From: SZAS-79 sp964599095
GTDB lineage: Bacteria; Pseudomonadota; Gammaproteobacteria; Burkholderiales; SG8-39
Assembly (NCBI GenBank): GCA_964599095.1
Contig: CAZREB010000007.1
Location: forward strand, 186,001 to 250,000
DNA: 64,000 bases
Direction: 5' to 3'
Position 1 is the stretch's first letter. Every line of letters starts with the position of its first letter. The notes below the pieces were generated by a model. It was not told the DNA's origin. It saw only the letters and a list, made by a program, of their open reading frames with translations, and did not search any database. Shown here in pieces: positions 19,601 to 27,031 of this stretch. The translations under genes were made by a program, and so were the position numbers.

Positions 19601-20312
19601 CGGCGCCGATCTCCGGATGGCGCTGCATCTGCACGCGTTCGGGCGCCGTGAGCTTCTCGGCCTTGCGCAGGATCTGGGCCGGCACGCCGAGCTTGCCGAT
19701 GTCGTGCAGCGGCGCAGCCTTCATGATGAGATCGCACAGTTCCGGCTTGGCGCCGCTTGCCTCGGCGAGAGCGCGCGCGTAGTGCCCGAGGCGCACCACG
19801 CGGTTTCCCACCGCCGAAGTCTCGTGGTATTCCATCGCACGACCGAGCCGGCGGATCAGCTGCAGCCGGGTCTGCTCGAGCTGCAGGGTCCGTTCGCGGA
19901 TCAACTGGTCCTGCATGCTGCGCCGGTTGATCAACTCCACGTGCGCACGGATGCGCGCGAGCAGCACCGGCGGGTTGATCGGCTTGGCAAAGTAGTCGAT
20001 CGCGCCGAGCTGGAATCCCTGCACGACGTCGCGTGCTTCGTCGCGCTGCGTGAGGAAGATCACCGGGATGTCGGCCAGCGCCGGGCTCGCCTTGATCGCC
20101 CGGCAGACGTCGTAGCCGCTGGAGCCCGGCATCTCGACATCGAGCAGGATCAGGTCCGGGCGCGGCTTTTCGAACGCCGCCTTCAGCGCCGAGCGCGCGT
20201 CGTTCGCGGTCTTTACTTCGTAATCCTTCCCGAGCGTGACTTCGAGGAGGGCGAGGATGTCCTCCGAGTCGTCTACCGTGAGGATCCTGAAACGGGCGTC
20301 GGGTGCGGCCAT
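16608..20312 (-). CDS. Response regulator with HD-GYP, giant coiled coil and C-terminal membrane anchor
   Basis: This 1234-residue protein has an unusual architecture. Residues 8-125 are a CheY-like receiver (Asp14-Asp15, phospho-acceptor Asp58 in LLLDVEMPG, Thr88, Lys110). Residues about 155-345 are an HD-GYP domain with LHDIGKLGVP (His203/Asp204) and HHERWDGHGYPSG (258-270), the class that hydrolyses cyclic di-GMP. A Pro/Ala linker (357-390) leads to about 770 residues of Ala/Glu/Arg/Lys heptad-like sequence, predicted as a long coiled coil with internal repeats. A single transmembrane helix (about 1162-1182) precedes a 50-residue Pro-rich tail. No histidine kinase is adjacent. It follows the deaminase gene by 11 bases. 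The receiver and HD-GYP calls are firm; the role of the tail is unknown. Confidence 0.9.
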   Translation of the reverse strand: MAAPDARFRILTVDDSEDILALLEVTLGKDYEVKTANDARSALKAAFEKPRPDLILLDVEMPGSSGYDVCRAIKASPALADIPVIFLTQRDEARDVVQGFQLGAIDYFAKPINPPVLLARIRAHVELINRRSMQDQLIRERTLQLEQTRLQLIRRLGRAMEYHETSAVGNRVVRLGHYARALAEASGAKPELCDLIMKAAPLHDIGKLGVPAQILRKAEKLTAPERVQMQRHPEIGAEIIGEHDDPLLKLARTLALTHHERWDGHGYPSGISGSDIPWPGRVMAVVDAFEGMTATQFHREPMPLQLAADEITRGAGKQFDPAMVEAFRKSLPAFRKIKETYADALGDMLDLDFSSFAPPPPAPAAAAAAPSAPAPAAPTPTAAPAALAAAAAQREQAEAEALKQMRQADEARANQLAGEQARIKVERDLLAAATKDISSQQAARKRAEAAAAREAEVIGLNKRRLAEEAAAAQAARDAAKAEAEAAALAAEAEQEKAKALAEAEARLAAEQALAAAAAERRKAEEALAATAANLAARDTEALETAGKRLADEREANRLAQERVRAEAAASRKSQELAAANEQLRAEEEARAEAEKALAEAARQKLEAEEAAARSAEALAVAERERKAAAALRADDEAAARAAIEKRFGLEAEIAKLSQAADEATGRARADAEAVAEMQKQISLHLDAAEVAARHEQAAKSAKEAAQARVAREAELLEAATQRAMAEEAAAREASASLEAEEAANRVAHERAVAEESAAAAANRAAQARTRLVAETEARARNEEAAARAAEEKRTAEAKAREDAEALAQAEEAAMRAASQKRQAEEAAAKAAAERAAIEKQKAIAAEQRALEEAAAQAAMEKRLAAEAESDRDAIAAEAADERARTVSNAIAELKARAAAAREAAAAAARKAADEQAAREIAEKRATLESEALEAERQRGADEEAAARAAAKRAQAEKTATEAVAARAAAEHARMAAVSQRAAAEAFAKAELERRLLIESEASRTTQDADEAEARTRADTKAIAELQARIAAEQDAGAASARKAADDGAAAAQARERTALEAKALETSRRRLAEDQAAVRAAEERKRAEEDATRVAHEAARAATQLITNAEARAKAESALAAATEARIGAEARAAESQANAAAMAGTAGSRTPAMTPAAPRSRLGLVLAVAVVVAVAIVSYLAGTETATPPPSPPPQRSPVTTGSMPVPGLSEGTPLDLRLDTDFGKINPQENAK

Positions 20313-20323
20313 GGCAGCGAAGA

Positions 20324-21691
20324 TTAGCGCAGCCCGGCCGGGAGCGGCAGGTCCGGCGACTGGCTGTGCAGGCGGAGCCAGGCGCCTTCGATCGCTGCTT
20401 GCGCGTTTTCGACCACTTCGCGCTCGTCCAGGCAGACCACCTTGCCGTCGAGCATCAGGAACTCGCCGTCGACCATGACGGATTCGACAATGCCCGGATT
20501 ACCGTAGTGGACAATATTGGAAACCAGGTTGATCGCGGGCCTCAAGCAGGGGTGGTCGAGGTTGACGAATGTCAGGTCCGCCTTCTTGCCCGTCTCGATC
20601 GAGCCGATGTCATCCTGGCGGCCCAATGAGAGCGCGCCGTTGCGGGTGGCGGCGTCGAGCAGGGCCTGCGGCTGCGGATCGATGCCGCCGCCCCGGCTGC
20701 CCCGGTGCACGATGCTGCCTATGGTCATCGCCTGGAACATGTCTTCGGTCATGTTGTCGGTGCCGAGCGCAATGTTGACCCCCGCGTCCATGATTCTGGC
20801 CACCGGCGCCTGGTGCGGGCCGCGTCGCGAACTGTTGGCCGGGCAGTGTGCCATGTGCACGCCGTTCTTCGCGAGCAGGTCGACGTCCTCCGGCGTGCAG
20901 AAGGTCCAGTGCGCTCCGACGACGTCGGGGCCGAGCCAGCCGTTCCGGTCAAGGTACTGCGCCGGCGTGCAGTCGGCATCACGCCTTACCTGCGCAACTT
21001 CACCCCGGCTCTGGGCCATGTGGACGGTGCGTCGCAGCCCATGCTTTTCGCGCAGGTCGTTCAACTCCCGAAGCATCCACGGGGAGCAATTGTCGGGCGC
21101 ATGCGCGGCCACCTGGCACATCACGCGGCCGTGGCTGGAGTCGTGGAAGCGCGCGATCAGCTCCCGCTGCCGCGCAAGGAAGGTCTCCCCCCAGGCACGG
21201 TCGAATTCGTAGACGCCCGACCGGATCTTGAGGGTGAGCGCGTCGGCGCAGTTCTCGCTGAAGTACAGGCGCATGCCGGTGCCGGCCATCGTCCCGGCGT
21301 AGTCGACGACATGGCGGAAAGGCTCGACGAGAGTCGTGGTGCCCGAGCGAATCGCTTCGAGGCAGCCCAGCAGCGAGATCGCTTCGCGCTCGTCGGGCAG
21401 CATCGCAAAGCTGATCGGCGTCATGTAGCCGTAGATCGCCTCCGTGCCCATGTCTTCTATCGTGCCGCGCAGCGCCAGCAACAGCACGTGGGAATGCGCG
21501 TTCACTATCCCGGGCAGGATCGCCTTGCCACGTGCGTCTATGGTGGGCACGTGGGGATGGAGCCCGGCGATCTCGCCGCTCGGCCCGATCGCCTTGATAC
21601 GGTCGCCCTGCACGACGAGGCCGGCGCTGCGCAGCACCTGGCGCCGGTCATCGCAAGTGATGATGGTCGCATTCAGGAACTTGGCGTCCAT
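20324..21691 (-). CDS. Amidohydrolase deaminase (TRZ/ATZ, cytosine/8-oxoguanine deaminase-like)
   Basis: This metal-dependent amidohydrolase has 455 residues and belongs to the aminohydrolase branch that deaminates purines, pyrimidines, triazines or S-adenosylhomocysteine-like compounds. Metal ligands are visible as VNAHSHVL (His66, His68), the later HMAQSRGE, VGAHWTFCTP, and GTDNMTEDM for the catalytic aspartate. The N- and C-terminal strands form the usual composite beta-sandwich (MDAKFLNATIITCD, KADLTFVNLDHP). The start lies 10 bases after the stop of the ureohydrolase-like gene and the stop is 11 bases before the HD-GYP gene, suggesting one operon. The substrate is likely an amino- or guanidino-bearing heterocycle, which is inference. 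Confidence 0.88.
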   Translation of the reverse strand: MDAKFLNATIITCDDRRQVLRSAGLVVQGDRIKAIGPSGEIAGLHPHVPTIDARGKAILPGIVNAHSHVLLLALRGTIEDMGTEAIYGYMTPISFAMLPDEREAISLLGCLEAIRSGTTTLVEPFRHVVDYAGTMAGTGMRLYFSENCADALTLKIRSGVYEFDRAWGETFLARQRELIARFHDSSHGRVMCQVAAHAPDNCSPWMLRELNDLREKHGLRRTVHMAQSRGEVAQVRRDADCTPAQYLDRNGWLGPDVVGAHWTFCTPEDVDLLAKNGVHMAHCPANSSRRGPHQAPVARIMDAGVNIALGTDNMTEDMFQAMTIGSIVHRGSRGGGIDPQPQALLDAATRNGALSLGRQDDIGSIETGKKADLTFVNLDHPCLRPAINLVSNIVHYGNPGIVESVMVDGEFLMLDGKVVCLDEREVVENAQAAIEGAWLRLHSQSPDLPLPAGLR

Positions 21692-21701
21692 GGCGGCTCC
21701 T

Positions 21702-22757
21702 TCAGCGCCGCGTCGCCAGCACGCGGCCCGCGAGCAGGAACATGATCATGAACACGATGGTGCGGTAAATGACCGCCGAGCCGGGGGCGATGCAGATGAA
21801 CGACATCCCGGCGAGGCCGCGCCTGCCCACCTCGTGCGTGATGCGGATCGCCTCGTAGTCGGTCATGCCGATCGGCTCGGCCAGCTCGCCGAGCAGGTCG
21901 CCGGGGGCAGGACCGGCGCCCCCCATGACATCCATGTCAAAGTGGGCGTAGACGGCGGCGCTGCCTTCGTAGGCGTGGCGCAATTCGTTGCACAGGCCTT
22001 CGATCCCGAGTTCGGTGCGCACTTTCCACATCGGGTAGAAATGCGCCCCGCGCGACGTGTAGCTCCGGACGAGTTCTTTTCGCTCGAGCATGCCTCGCTC
22101 GCCGATCTCCACCAGGTGCGGCACGCTGAAGTTCGGGTGGAATTCGTAGGTCTTCGCCTTCCAGCTGCCGCTTCCGGCGATTCGAGGGTCCTGGGTCAGG
22201 CGGTCGATCGCCGCCGAATCCCAGTGGGTGTCGAGGCTGACCATGCCGACCAGCCCATTGGTGCGCTCGGCGATCGGCTTGGCGATCGCATACGAGCCGC
22301 AAGGGGAGTTCTGCCCGATGACGATCGGGATCGCGCCGGCGTCCAGCGCCGCGTTGACCTTGGTTTCCACCGCCGCCTGGGCCCGCAGAATGTTTTCGGC
22401 GGTCGGGTTGAAATTCGATTCCTCAGGGATTTCGGCATCCCCGAAGTCGACGACCTTCATGTGCTCGAACACGTCGAGGTCGAAATCCTGGATGTAGCCG
22501 GTCGGATAGCGCGCCGATTGCTGGCGCACCCGCTTCGGGCCGGCAAGCCATTCGGTCGCCGGGACGCCGGCGTAGCGGCCGCCCGCATTGGCGACGTAAG
22601 GCGCGCCGATGATGACTGCGCCGGCGCCCGCGAGGTCGGCGTTGGTGCGCGCGTGGGGCAGGCCCATGAAGGTCGGCATGTCCGGCGCCAGCATCGGGAG
22701 GTCGCGTCCCTTGATGCGATGGCCAGCGCTGATCTCGCTCCAGTCCGGGTAGTTCAC
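21702..22757 (-). CDS. Atypical ureohydrolase (agmatinase-like) lacking one metal ligand
   Basis: This ureohydrolase-fold protein has 351 residues and is related to agmatinases and guanidinobutyrases. The second metal motif is present as SLDTHWD (Asp176/His178/Asp180) and the third as HFDMDVM (Asp274/Asp276). However, the first motif, normally GGDHS or GGNHS, reads GQNSP (148-152), replacing the metal-binding histidine by serine, and the usual DP after the third motif is GG. The protein may bind one metal, use a different site, or have lost hydrolase activity. It begins an operon with a deaminase and the HD-GYP protein and is divergent from a RidA gene (72 bases), a context that suggests amine or imine chemistry. 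Confidence 0.82.
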   Translation of the reverse strand: MNYPDWSEISAGHRIKGRDLPMLAPDMPTFMGLPHARTNADLAGAGAVIIGAPYVANAGGRYAGVPATEWLAGPKRVRQQSARYPTGYIQDFDLDVFEHMKVVDFGDAEIPEESNFNPTAENILRAQAAVETKVNAALDAGAIPIVIGQNSPCGSYAIAKPIAERTNGLVGMVSLDTHWDSAAIDRLTQDPRIAGSGSWKAKTYEFHPNFSVPHLVEIGERGMLERKELVRSYTSRGAHFYPMWKVRTELGIEGLCNELRHAYEGSAAVYAHFDMDVMGGAGPAPGDLLGELAEPIGMTDYEAIRITHEVGRRGLAGMSFICIAPGSAVIYRTIVFMIMFLLAGRVLATRR

Positions 22758-22829
22758 TGCGGGTTGTTCTCCCTGTTACCATGGTTGCGCCCGGTTGCGT
22801 CCCCGGTCGCCTTCCAGCAAGCTCCGATC

Positions 22830-23240
22830 ATGCCTCACATCCGCCACCGGCTGCATAACGTCCGGGACCAGCACCCGGAACGCAGTATCCAGGCCGACTT
22901 CTGCGGCGCCGTGATCACCGGAAAGCGCATTTTCCTGCGCGGCCAGACCGGTTACACGATTCACCCGACCGATCGACGGCTCGTCGGCCTCGGCGACGCT
23001 GCGGCGCAAGCCGACCAGGCCATGAAGAACGTCCGCCAGCTGCTGGAAGAGATCGGCGCGCGCATGGACGATATTTGCCGGATCAAGGTGTGGGTCATCG
23101 ACCGCGCCTATCTCGAGCCGGTGATGCAGGTCGTGGGCCGGCACCTGCGCGGCATCCCGGTGGTTTCCTCCGAGCTCATCATCGACGGCCTTGCGCGCCC
23201 CGAAATGCTGATGGAAATCGACGCAGACGCCGTCATGTAA
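22830..23240 (+). CDS. RidA family enamine/imine deaminase
   Basis: This 136-residue protein belongs to the RidA (YjgF/YER057c/UK114) superfamily. Members form trimers that hydrolyse reactive enamines and imines made by PLP enzymes or amine oxidases. Family elements include IFLRGQTGYT, the GDAAAQADQAMKNV helix, VWVIDRAYLEPV, and the C-terminal LARPEMLMEIDADAV, where a catalytic glutamate is expected. The arginine that binds the substrate carboxylate in classical RidA falls in the region LIIDGLARPE, where an arginine is present. The short frame from MPHIRHRLHNVR is used. It is divergent from the ureohydrolase gene. Its stop codon lies inside the arm of a 37-bp palindrome. Confidence 0.9.
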   Translation: MPHIRHRLHNVRDQHPERSIQADFCGAVITGKRIFLRGQTGYTIHPTDRRLVGLGDAAAQADQAMKNVRQLLEEIGARMDDICRIKVWVIDRAYLEPVMQVVGRHLRGIPVVSSELIIDGLARPEMLMEIDADAVM

Positions 23241-23349
23241 GAAAGGTAAGAAAGGGGCCAGGCTCAAACCTGACTACGTGGAACATCGTCAGGTTTGAGC
23301 CTGGCCCCTTTCTTACCTTTCTTAAGTCAGGTTTGAGCCTGGCCCCTTT
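23238..23349. repeat. Long palindrome plus third repeat arm between two ridA-like genes
   Basis: Bases 23238-23274 and 23288-23324 form a perfect 37-bp inverted repeat with a 13-base loop. Each arm contains the core GGGGCCAGGCTCAAACCTGA or its complement, flanked by GAAAGGTAAGAAA. A third arm at 23326-23349 repeats 24 bases of the right arm as a direct repeat and ends next to the stop codon of the leftward RidA gene at 23350. The TAA stop of the rightward RidA gene is inside the left arm. The core is shared with 5997-6077. Confidence 0.93.
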
Positions 23350-23763
23350 TCATTCATCCTCCGGGATCATCGCTTCGACGTCGAGCTCGACCAGCATCTC
23401 GGGCATGGCCAGCCCGCGCACGATGATGCCGGTGCCGCAGGGGTGGATTCCCTTGAGGTGGCGACCGATCACGTTGTAGACCGCTTCGCGATGGCCGCGG
23501 TCGGTGATGTAGGTGGTGAGCTTGCAGATGTGCTCGAGCTTCGAGCCGGCTTCCTCGAGCAGGACCTTGACGTTCCGGAGCGCCTGGTCGGCCTGCGCGG
23601 CCGGGTCGCCCACGCCGACGAAGCGGTTATTCAGGTCCAGCCCGGTCTGGCCGCGGATGAAGATCGTCCGCCCGGCCCGGACCACCATGCACATGTCGTT
23701 GTCGAGTTTCCCGCCGGGATAGACGTCGCGGGTATTGAATTTGCGCAGGCGGGCGTGTGGCAT
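23350..23763 (-). CDS. RidA family enamine/imine deaminase (second copy)
   Basis: This second RidA-superfamily protein has 137 residues and clearly resembles the convergent copy next door. Both share FIRGQTG or FLRGQTG, the VGxGDxAAQADQAxxNVxxLLEE helix pattern, and a MPEMLVELDVEAM-type end, so they probably arose by duplication of a neighbouring gene. Here the expected basic residue appears in IIVRGLAMPEM. Its stop codon abuts the third palindrome arm. It is divergent from the DUF1028 gene with a 64-base gap. Two RidA paralogues beside a deaminase and a ureohydrolase suggest an imine-producing amine pathway, which is inference from context only. Confidence 0.9.
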   Translation of the reverse strand: MPHARLRKFNTRDVYPGGKLDNDMCMVVRAGRTIFIRGQTGLDLNNRFVGVGDPAAQADQALRNVKVLLEEAGSKLEHICKLTTYITDRGHREAVYNVIGRHLKGIHPCGTGIIVRGLAMPEMLVELDVEAMIPEDE

Positions 23764-23827
23764 TCCCGGGGCTCCTTTGGCATGATGCTTGCGAACGGCA
23801 ACTATAAGGGAAAAGCGGCTCGCTCCG

Positions 23828-24487
23828 ATGACTTACTCGATTGCGGCACGGTGCCCGCGCACCGGCATGTTCGGCGTGGCCGTCACGACTTCAAGCATTG
23901 CGGTCGGGAGCCGGTGCGCGTTCGTGCGCGCCGGTGTGGGAGCGGTGCTCACGCAGCACCGGACCGACCCGAGGCTGGGCCCGCGAGGGCTCGACCTGCT
24001 TGCGCGCGGCCTGTCCGCAACCGCGGCGATGGAGGCCTTGACACGCGATGACCCCACCATCGGCTGGCGCCAATTGTCGATAGTGGACACGCAAGGAAAT
24101 ACGGCCTGGTTCCACGGCGAGCGCATCAAGTCGGTGCACTCCGCGCACACCGGGGTGCAGTGCGTCGCCGTGGGGAACATCCTCCGCAGCACCGATGTGA
24201 CCAAGGCGATGATCGAGGCTTTCGAGGCCGATCCCACACTTGTGCTGCCCGAGAGGCTGGTTCGTGCGATGGAGGCGGGGCATGCAGCCGGCAGCGAGCT
24301 CAAGCAGGTCAAGTCGGCGGCGCTGCTGGTCGCCCACAAGGAAAGTTTTCCCTATGTCGACCTGCGCGTGGACTACGATCCGCGGCCGCTCGAGCAATTG
24401 CGCTGGCTCTGGGAAATCTACGAGCCGTCGGCCAATGTCTACGTGGCGCGAGGGGTCGATCCGGACTCGGTCCCGGGAGCGGGCTGA
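23828..24487 (+). CDS. DUF1028 family Ntn-hydrolase-like protein
   Basis: This 219-residue protein belongs to the DUF1028 family. Family features are the N-terminal MTYSIAARCPRTGMFGVAVTT strand pair, the SRCAFVRAGVGAVLTQ segment, GLSATAAMEAL, and the later AALLVAHKESFPYVDLRVDY. The fold is related to N-terminal-nucleophile hydrolases, but no activity is established. Genes of this family often sit beside RidA, M20 or ureohydrolase genes and peptide-type ABC importers, exactly as here. The ATG at 23828 is chosen because homologues begin at this strand; an upstream in-frame start at 23789 is less likely. It precedes the ABC importer by 45 bases and may be the first gene of that operon. Confidence 0.87.
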   Translation: MTYSIAARCPRTGMFGVAVTTSSIAVGSRCAFVRAGVGAVLTQHRTDPRLGPRGLDLLARGLSATAAMEALTRDDPTIGWRQLSIVDTQGNTAWFHGERIKSVHSAHTGVQCVAVGNILRSTDVTKAMIEAFEADPTLVLPERLVRAMEAGHAAGSELKQVKSAALLVAHKESFPYVDLRVDYDPRPLEQLRWLWEIYEPSANVYVARGVDPDSVPGAG

Positions 24488-24532
24488 GTTATCCTGACCA
24501 AAACAACAGCTGTCGGACAAGGGGGCTTCAAA

Positions 24533-26035
24533 ATGCAAAGCAATCCGATTCGGTCACTGGCAGTTGGTCTCGCAGTCTTGCTCGCGGCAAGCGTTTCGGT
24601 GCCGGTGGCGGCCAAGGGCATCCTGCGCGCCACGCTCAGCACCAGCCTCAACCAGCTCGACCCGGCCAAGCACACCATCGGCGACGAGTACATCTACGGC
24701 GTGCTCGTCTTCGGCGGCCTGGTCGCGATCGACGAGAACCTCAAGTACCGCGGCGAGCTGGCCGAGCGCTGGGAGTCGAGCCCGGACCTCAAGACGTGGA
24801 CGTTCTACCTGCGCAAGGGCGTCAAGTTCCACCACGGCAAGGAATTCGGGTCGGACGACGTGGTCGCGACCTTCAAGCATATCGCCGACCCGGCCACCGG
24901 CTCGAGCGGCCGGACGCACATGGACCTGATCGAGACATTCGAGGCGGTGGACAAGTACACGGTCCGGTTCAAGCTCAAGATCCCGTACTCGGGGTTTGCC
25001 GACCTCATGGTCGAGCGCCAGCTCAAGATCGTACCGGCGGACCGGATGGACAAGCTTTCGACCCAGCCGAGCGGCACCGGGCCGTTCATGTTCAAGTCGT
25101 TCACGCCGGGCGACAAGCTCGAACTGGTCAAGAACCCGAACTACTACGAGAAGGGCCTGCCGAAGCTCGACGGCGTGGTGTTCCGGATCATGCCGGAGAA
25201 TGCGGCGCGCGTCGCAGCGATGGAGGCGGGCGACATCGACCTGATGTGGAACCTGCCGCTCGAGTCGATCGACAAGCTCAAGGGCAACCCGAAGATCACC
25301 GTGGACGAGGTGCCGACCTCCACCTGGGACGGCCTCGTGATGGGCAACAAGGTGAAGCCGTTCGACGATGTGCGCGTGCGCCGCGCGGTGCTTCTGGCGC
25401 TCGACAAGCAGCAATTGATGACCTTCGCGGTGTTCGGCCATGGCGCGCCGACGCATTCGCCGATCTCGCCCCGGCATCCGTACTTCAACAAGCAGCTTTC
25501 GCTCAAGCAGGATATCCCGCAGGCGAAGAAGCTGCTGGCCGAGGCCGGCTACCCGAACGGGTTCAAGATCGTATTGCACACCCCGGTGGGCCGGCCGACG
25601 CGCGAGCGCATGGGCGTGGCGGTGCAGGCCATGCTCCGGCAGGTGGGCATCGAGGTCGAGGTGCAGCGCATGCCCTACAACCGCTTCCAGACCGAGGTCT
25701 CGGGCAAGTCGCCCTTCTACACCGACGGCTACTTCACCCGCCCGTCGATCGACACCTCGACCTATCCCTGGTACCACAGCACCGGCTCCTGGAATGCGCG
25801 CATGTGGCATTTCTCGAGCAAGCGGATCGACGACGTCCTCGACCGCGCCCGCGTCACGAAGGACGAAAAGGAAGTCGCGAAGCTCTACCAGGAGTTCCAG
25901 CAGTACGCAGTGGAGGATGTGCCCGGCGTCATCGCCTATGTGATGAACTTCGCCAACGCCTACAAGAAGAGCGTGAAGGGTTTCCGCACCCATCCCTACC
26001 TGTGGCTTGATCTGCGCAACACCACGGTCGAATAA
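24533..26035 (+). CDS. ABC importer, periplasmic binding protein of the dipeptide/opine class (SBP family 5)
   Basis: This extracellular solute-binding protein of family 5 has 500 residues. It carries a Sec signal peptide (MQSNPIRSLAVG, cleavage near PVAA-K), the opening TLSTSLNQLDPAKHT, the family signature around WTFYLRKGVKFHHGKEFGSDDV, and FDDVRVRRAVLLALDKQQL. This class feeds dipeptides, oligopeptides, nickel, opines or glycosides to Dpp/Opp-type permeases. It heads the transporter operon 24533-30004. The ligand is unknown; the neighbouring ureohydrolase, deaminase, RidA and DUF1028 genes point to an amino or guanidino compound or small peptide. Confidence 0.93.
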   Translation: MQSNPIRSLAVGLAVLLAASVSVPVAAKGILRATLSTSLNQLDPAKHTIGDEYIYGVLVFGGLVAIDENLKYRGELAERWESSPDLKTWTFYLRKGVKFHHGKEFGSDDVVATFKHIADPATGSSGRTHMDLIETFEAVDKYTVRFKLKIPYSGFADLMVERQLKIVPADRMDKLSTQPSGTGPFMFKSFTPGDKLELVKNPNYYEKGLPKLDGVVFRIMPENAARVAAMEAGDIDLMWNLPLESIDKLKGNPKITVDEVPTSTWDGLVMGNKVKPFDDVRVRRAVLLALDKQQLMTFAVFGHGAPTHSPISPRHPYFNKQLSLKQDIPQAKKLLAEAGYPNGFKIVLHTPVGRPTRERMGVAVQAMLRQVGIEVEVQRMPYNRFQTEVSGKSPFYTDGYFTRPSIDTSTYPWYHSTGSWNARMWHFSSKRIDDVLDRARVTKDEKEVAKLYQEFQQYAVEDVPGVIAYVMNFANAYKKSVKGFRTHPYLWLDLRNTTVE

Positions 26036-26071
26036 GCGTCCCCGGGCCCGCGACCTTCGCGTCATCGCCGC

Positions 26072-27031
26072 GTGATCGCGTACGCCCTCAAGCGGCTGGC
26101 CACCGTCGTCGCGATCCTCGCGGTGATGTCGGTGGCGATCTTCTCGATCACGCAGGTGCTGCCCGGCGACGTCGCGCACATGATCGTCGGCCAGTTCGCC
26201 ACCGACGAGCAGGTACGCGCGGTGCGCGGCCGGCTGCACCTGGACGATCCAGCGCACGTCCAGTACCTGCGCTGGGCCGGGGCGCTGCTGCAGGGCGACC
26301 TCGGCCAGTCGATGATGATGGACCGGCCGCTCGGGCCGATGATCCGCGAGGCGATTGCGCGATCGGCCGTGCTTGCGGGCATTTCGATCGTGCTGGTGGC
26401 GGCGATCGGCATCTGGCTCGGCGTGTATTCGGGCGTCCGGCGCGGGACGCGCACCGACCGCTTCATCTCGGTGGGCAGCTATTTCTTCATCTCGGTGCCG
26501 GAATTCTTCTGGGCGATCCTCGCGGTGATGCTGTTTACCGGCTATCTCGGCTGGCTCCCGTCGACCGGTTATGCATCGCTCGACGAAGGGCTCTGGACCT
26601 GGCTCAAGCACATCATCCTGCCGGTGGCGACGCTGGTGTCCGGCCTCGTGGCGCACGTCTCGCGCCTGACCCGGTCCTCGATGATCGAAACCATGCAGGC
26701 GCAGTACATCACCGCGGCGCGCGCCAAGGGCCTGCCGGAGAACGTGGTGATCCGCCGCCACGCGCTGCGCAACGCGCTGGTGCCGACGATCACGGTGCTG
26801 GCGATCGACGTCGGCCTGCTGATGGGCGGGATCGTGGTCGTCGAAACCGTCTTCTCGTACCCGGGACTCGGCCGGCTGCTGATATTTGCCATCGAGCAAA
26901 AGGACCTGCCGCTGATCCAGGCGGGGATCCTCGTAGTGACCGCCGTCTACGCGCTGGCCAACCTGGCGGCCGACCTCCTGTACGCGTTCTTCAATCCACG
27001 TATCCGTTATGGCAGCGCCTCAGCCCGCTGA
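26072..27031 (+). CDS. ABC importer permease, DppB-like
   Basis: This inner-membrane permease of the dipeptide-type ABC importer has 319 residues and about six helices. The DppB pattern is evident: a leading helix MIAYALKRLATVVAILAVM, the VLPGDVAHMIVG segment, and the cytoplasmic EAA loop ITAARAKGLPENVVIRRHALRNAL that contacts the ATPase. The GTG start at 26072 lies 36 bases after the binding-protein stop codon and places the first helix correctly. The 3' end overlaps the next permease by 23 bases in another frame, indicating tight coupling. Confidence 0.92.
   Translation: MIAYALKRLATVVAILAVMSVAIFSITQVLPGDVAHMIVGQFATDEQVRAVRGRLHLDDPAHVQYLRWAGALLQGDLGQSMMMDRPLGPMIREAIARSAVLAGISIVLVAAIGIWLGVYSGVRRGTRTDRFISVGSYFFISVPEFFWAILAVMLFTGYLGWLPSTGYASLDEGLWTWLKHIILPVATLVSGLVAHVSRLTRSSMIETMQAQYITAARAKGLPENVVIRRHALRNALVPTITVLAIDVGLLMGGIVVVETVFSYPGLGRLLIFAIEQKDLPLIQAGILVVTAVYALANLAADLLYAFFNPRIRYGSASAR

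Noticed and set aside
24554..26899. 781-codon minus-strand frame across the binding protein and DppB-like genes
   Set aside because: The sequence is His/Arg/Asp-rich shadow text. The plus strand encodes well-defined transporter proteins.
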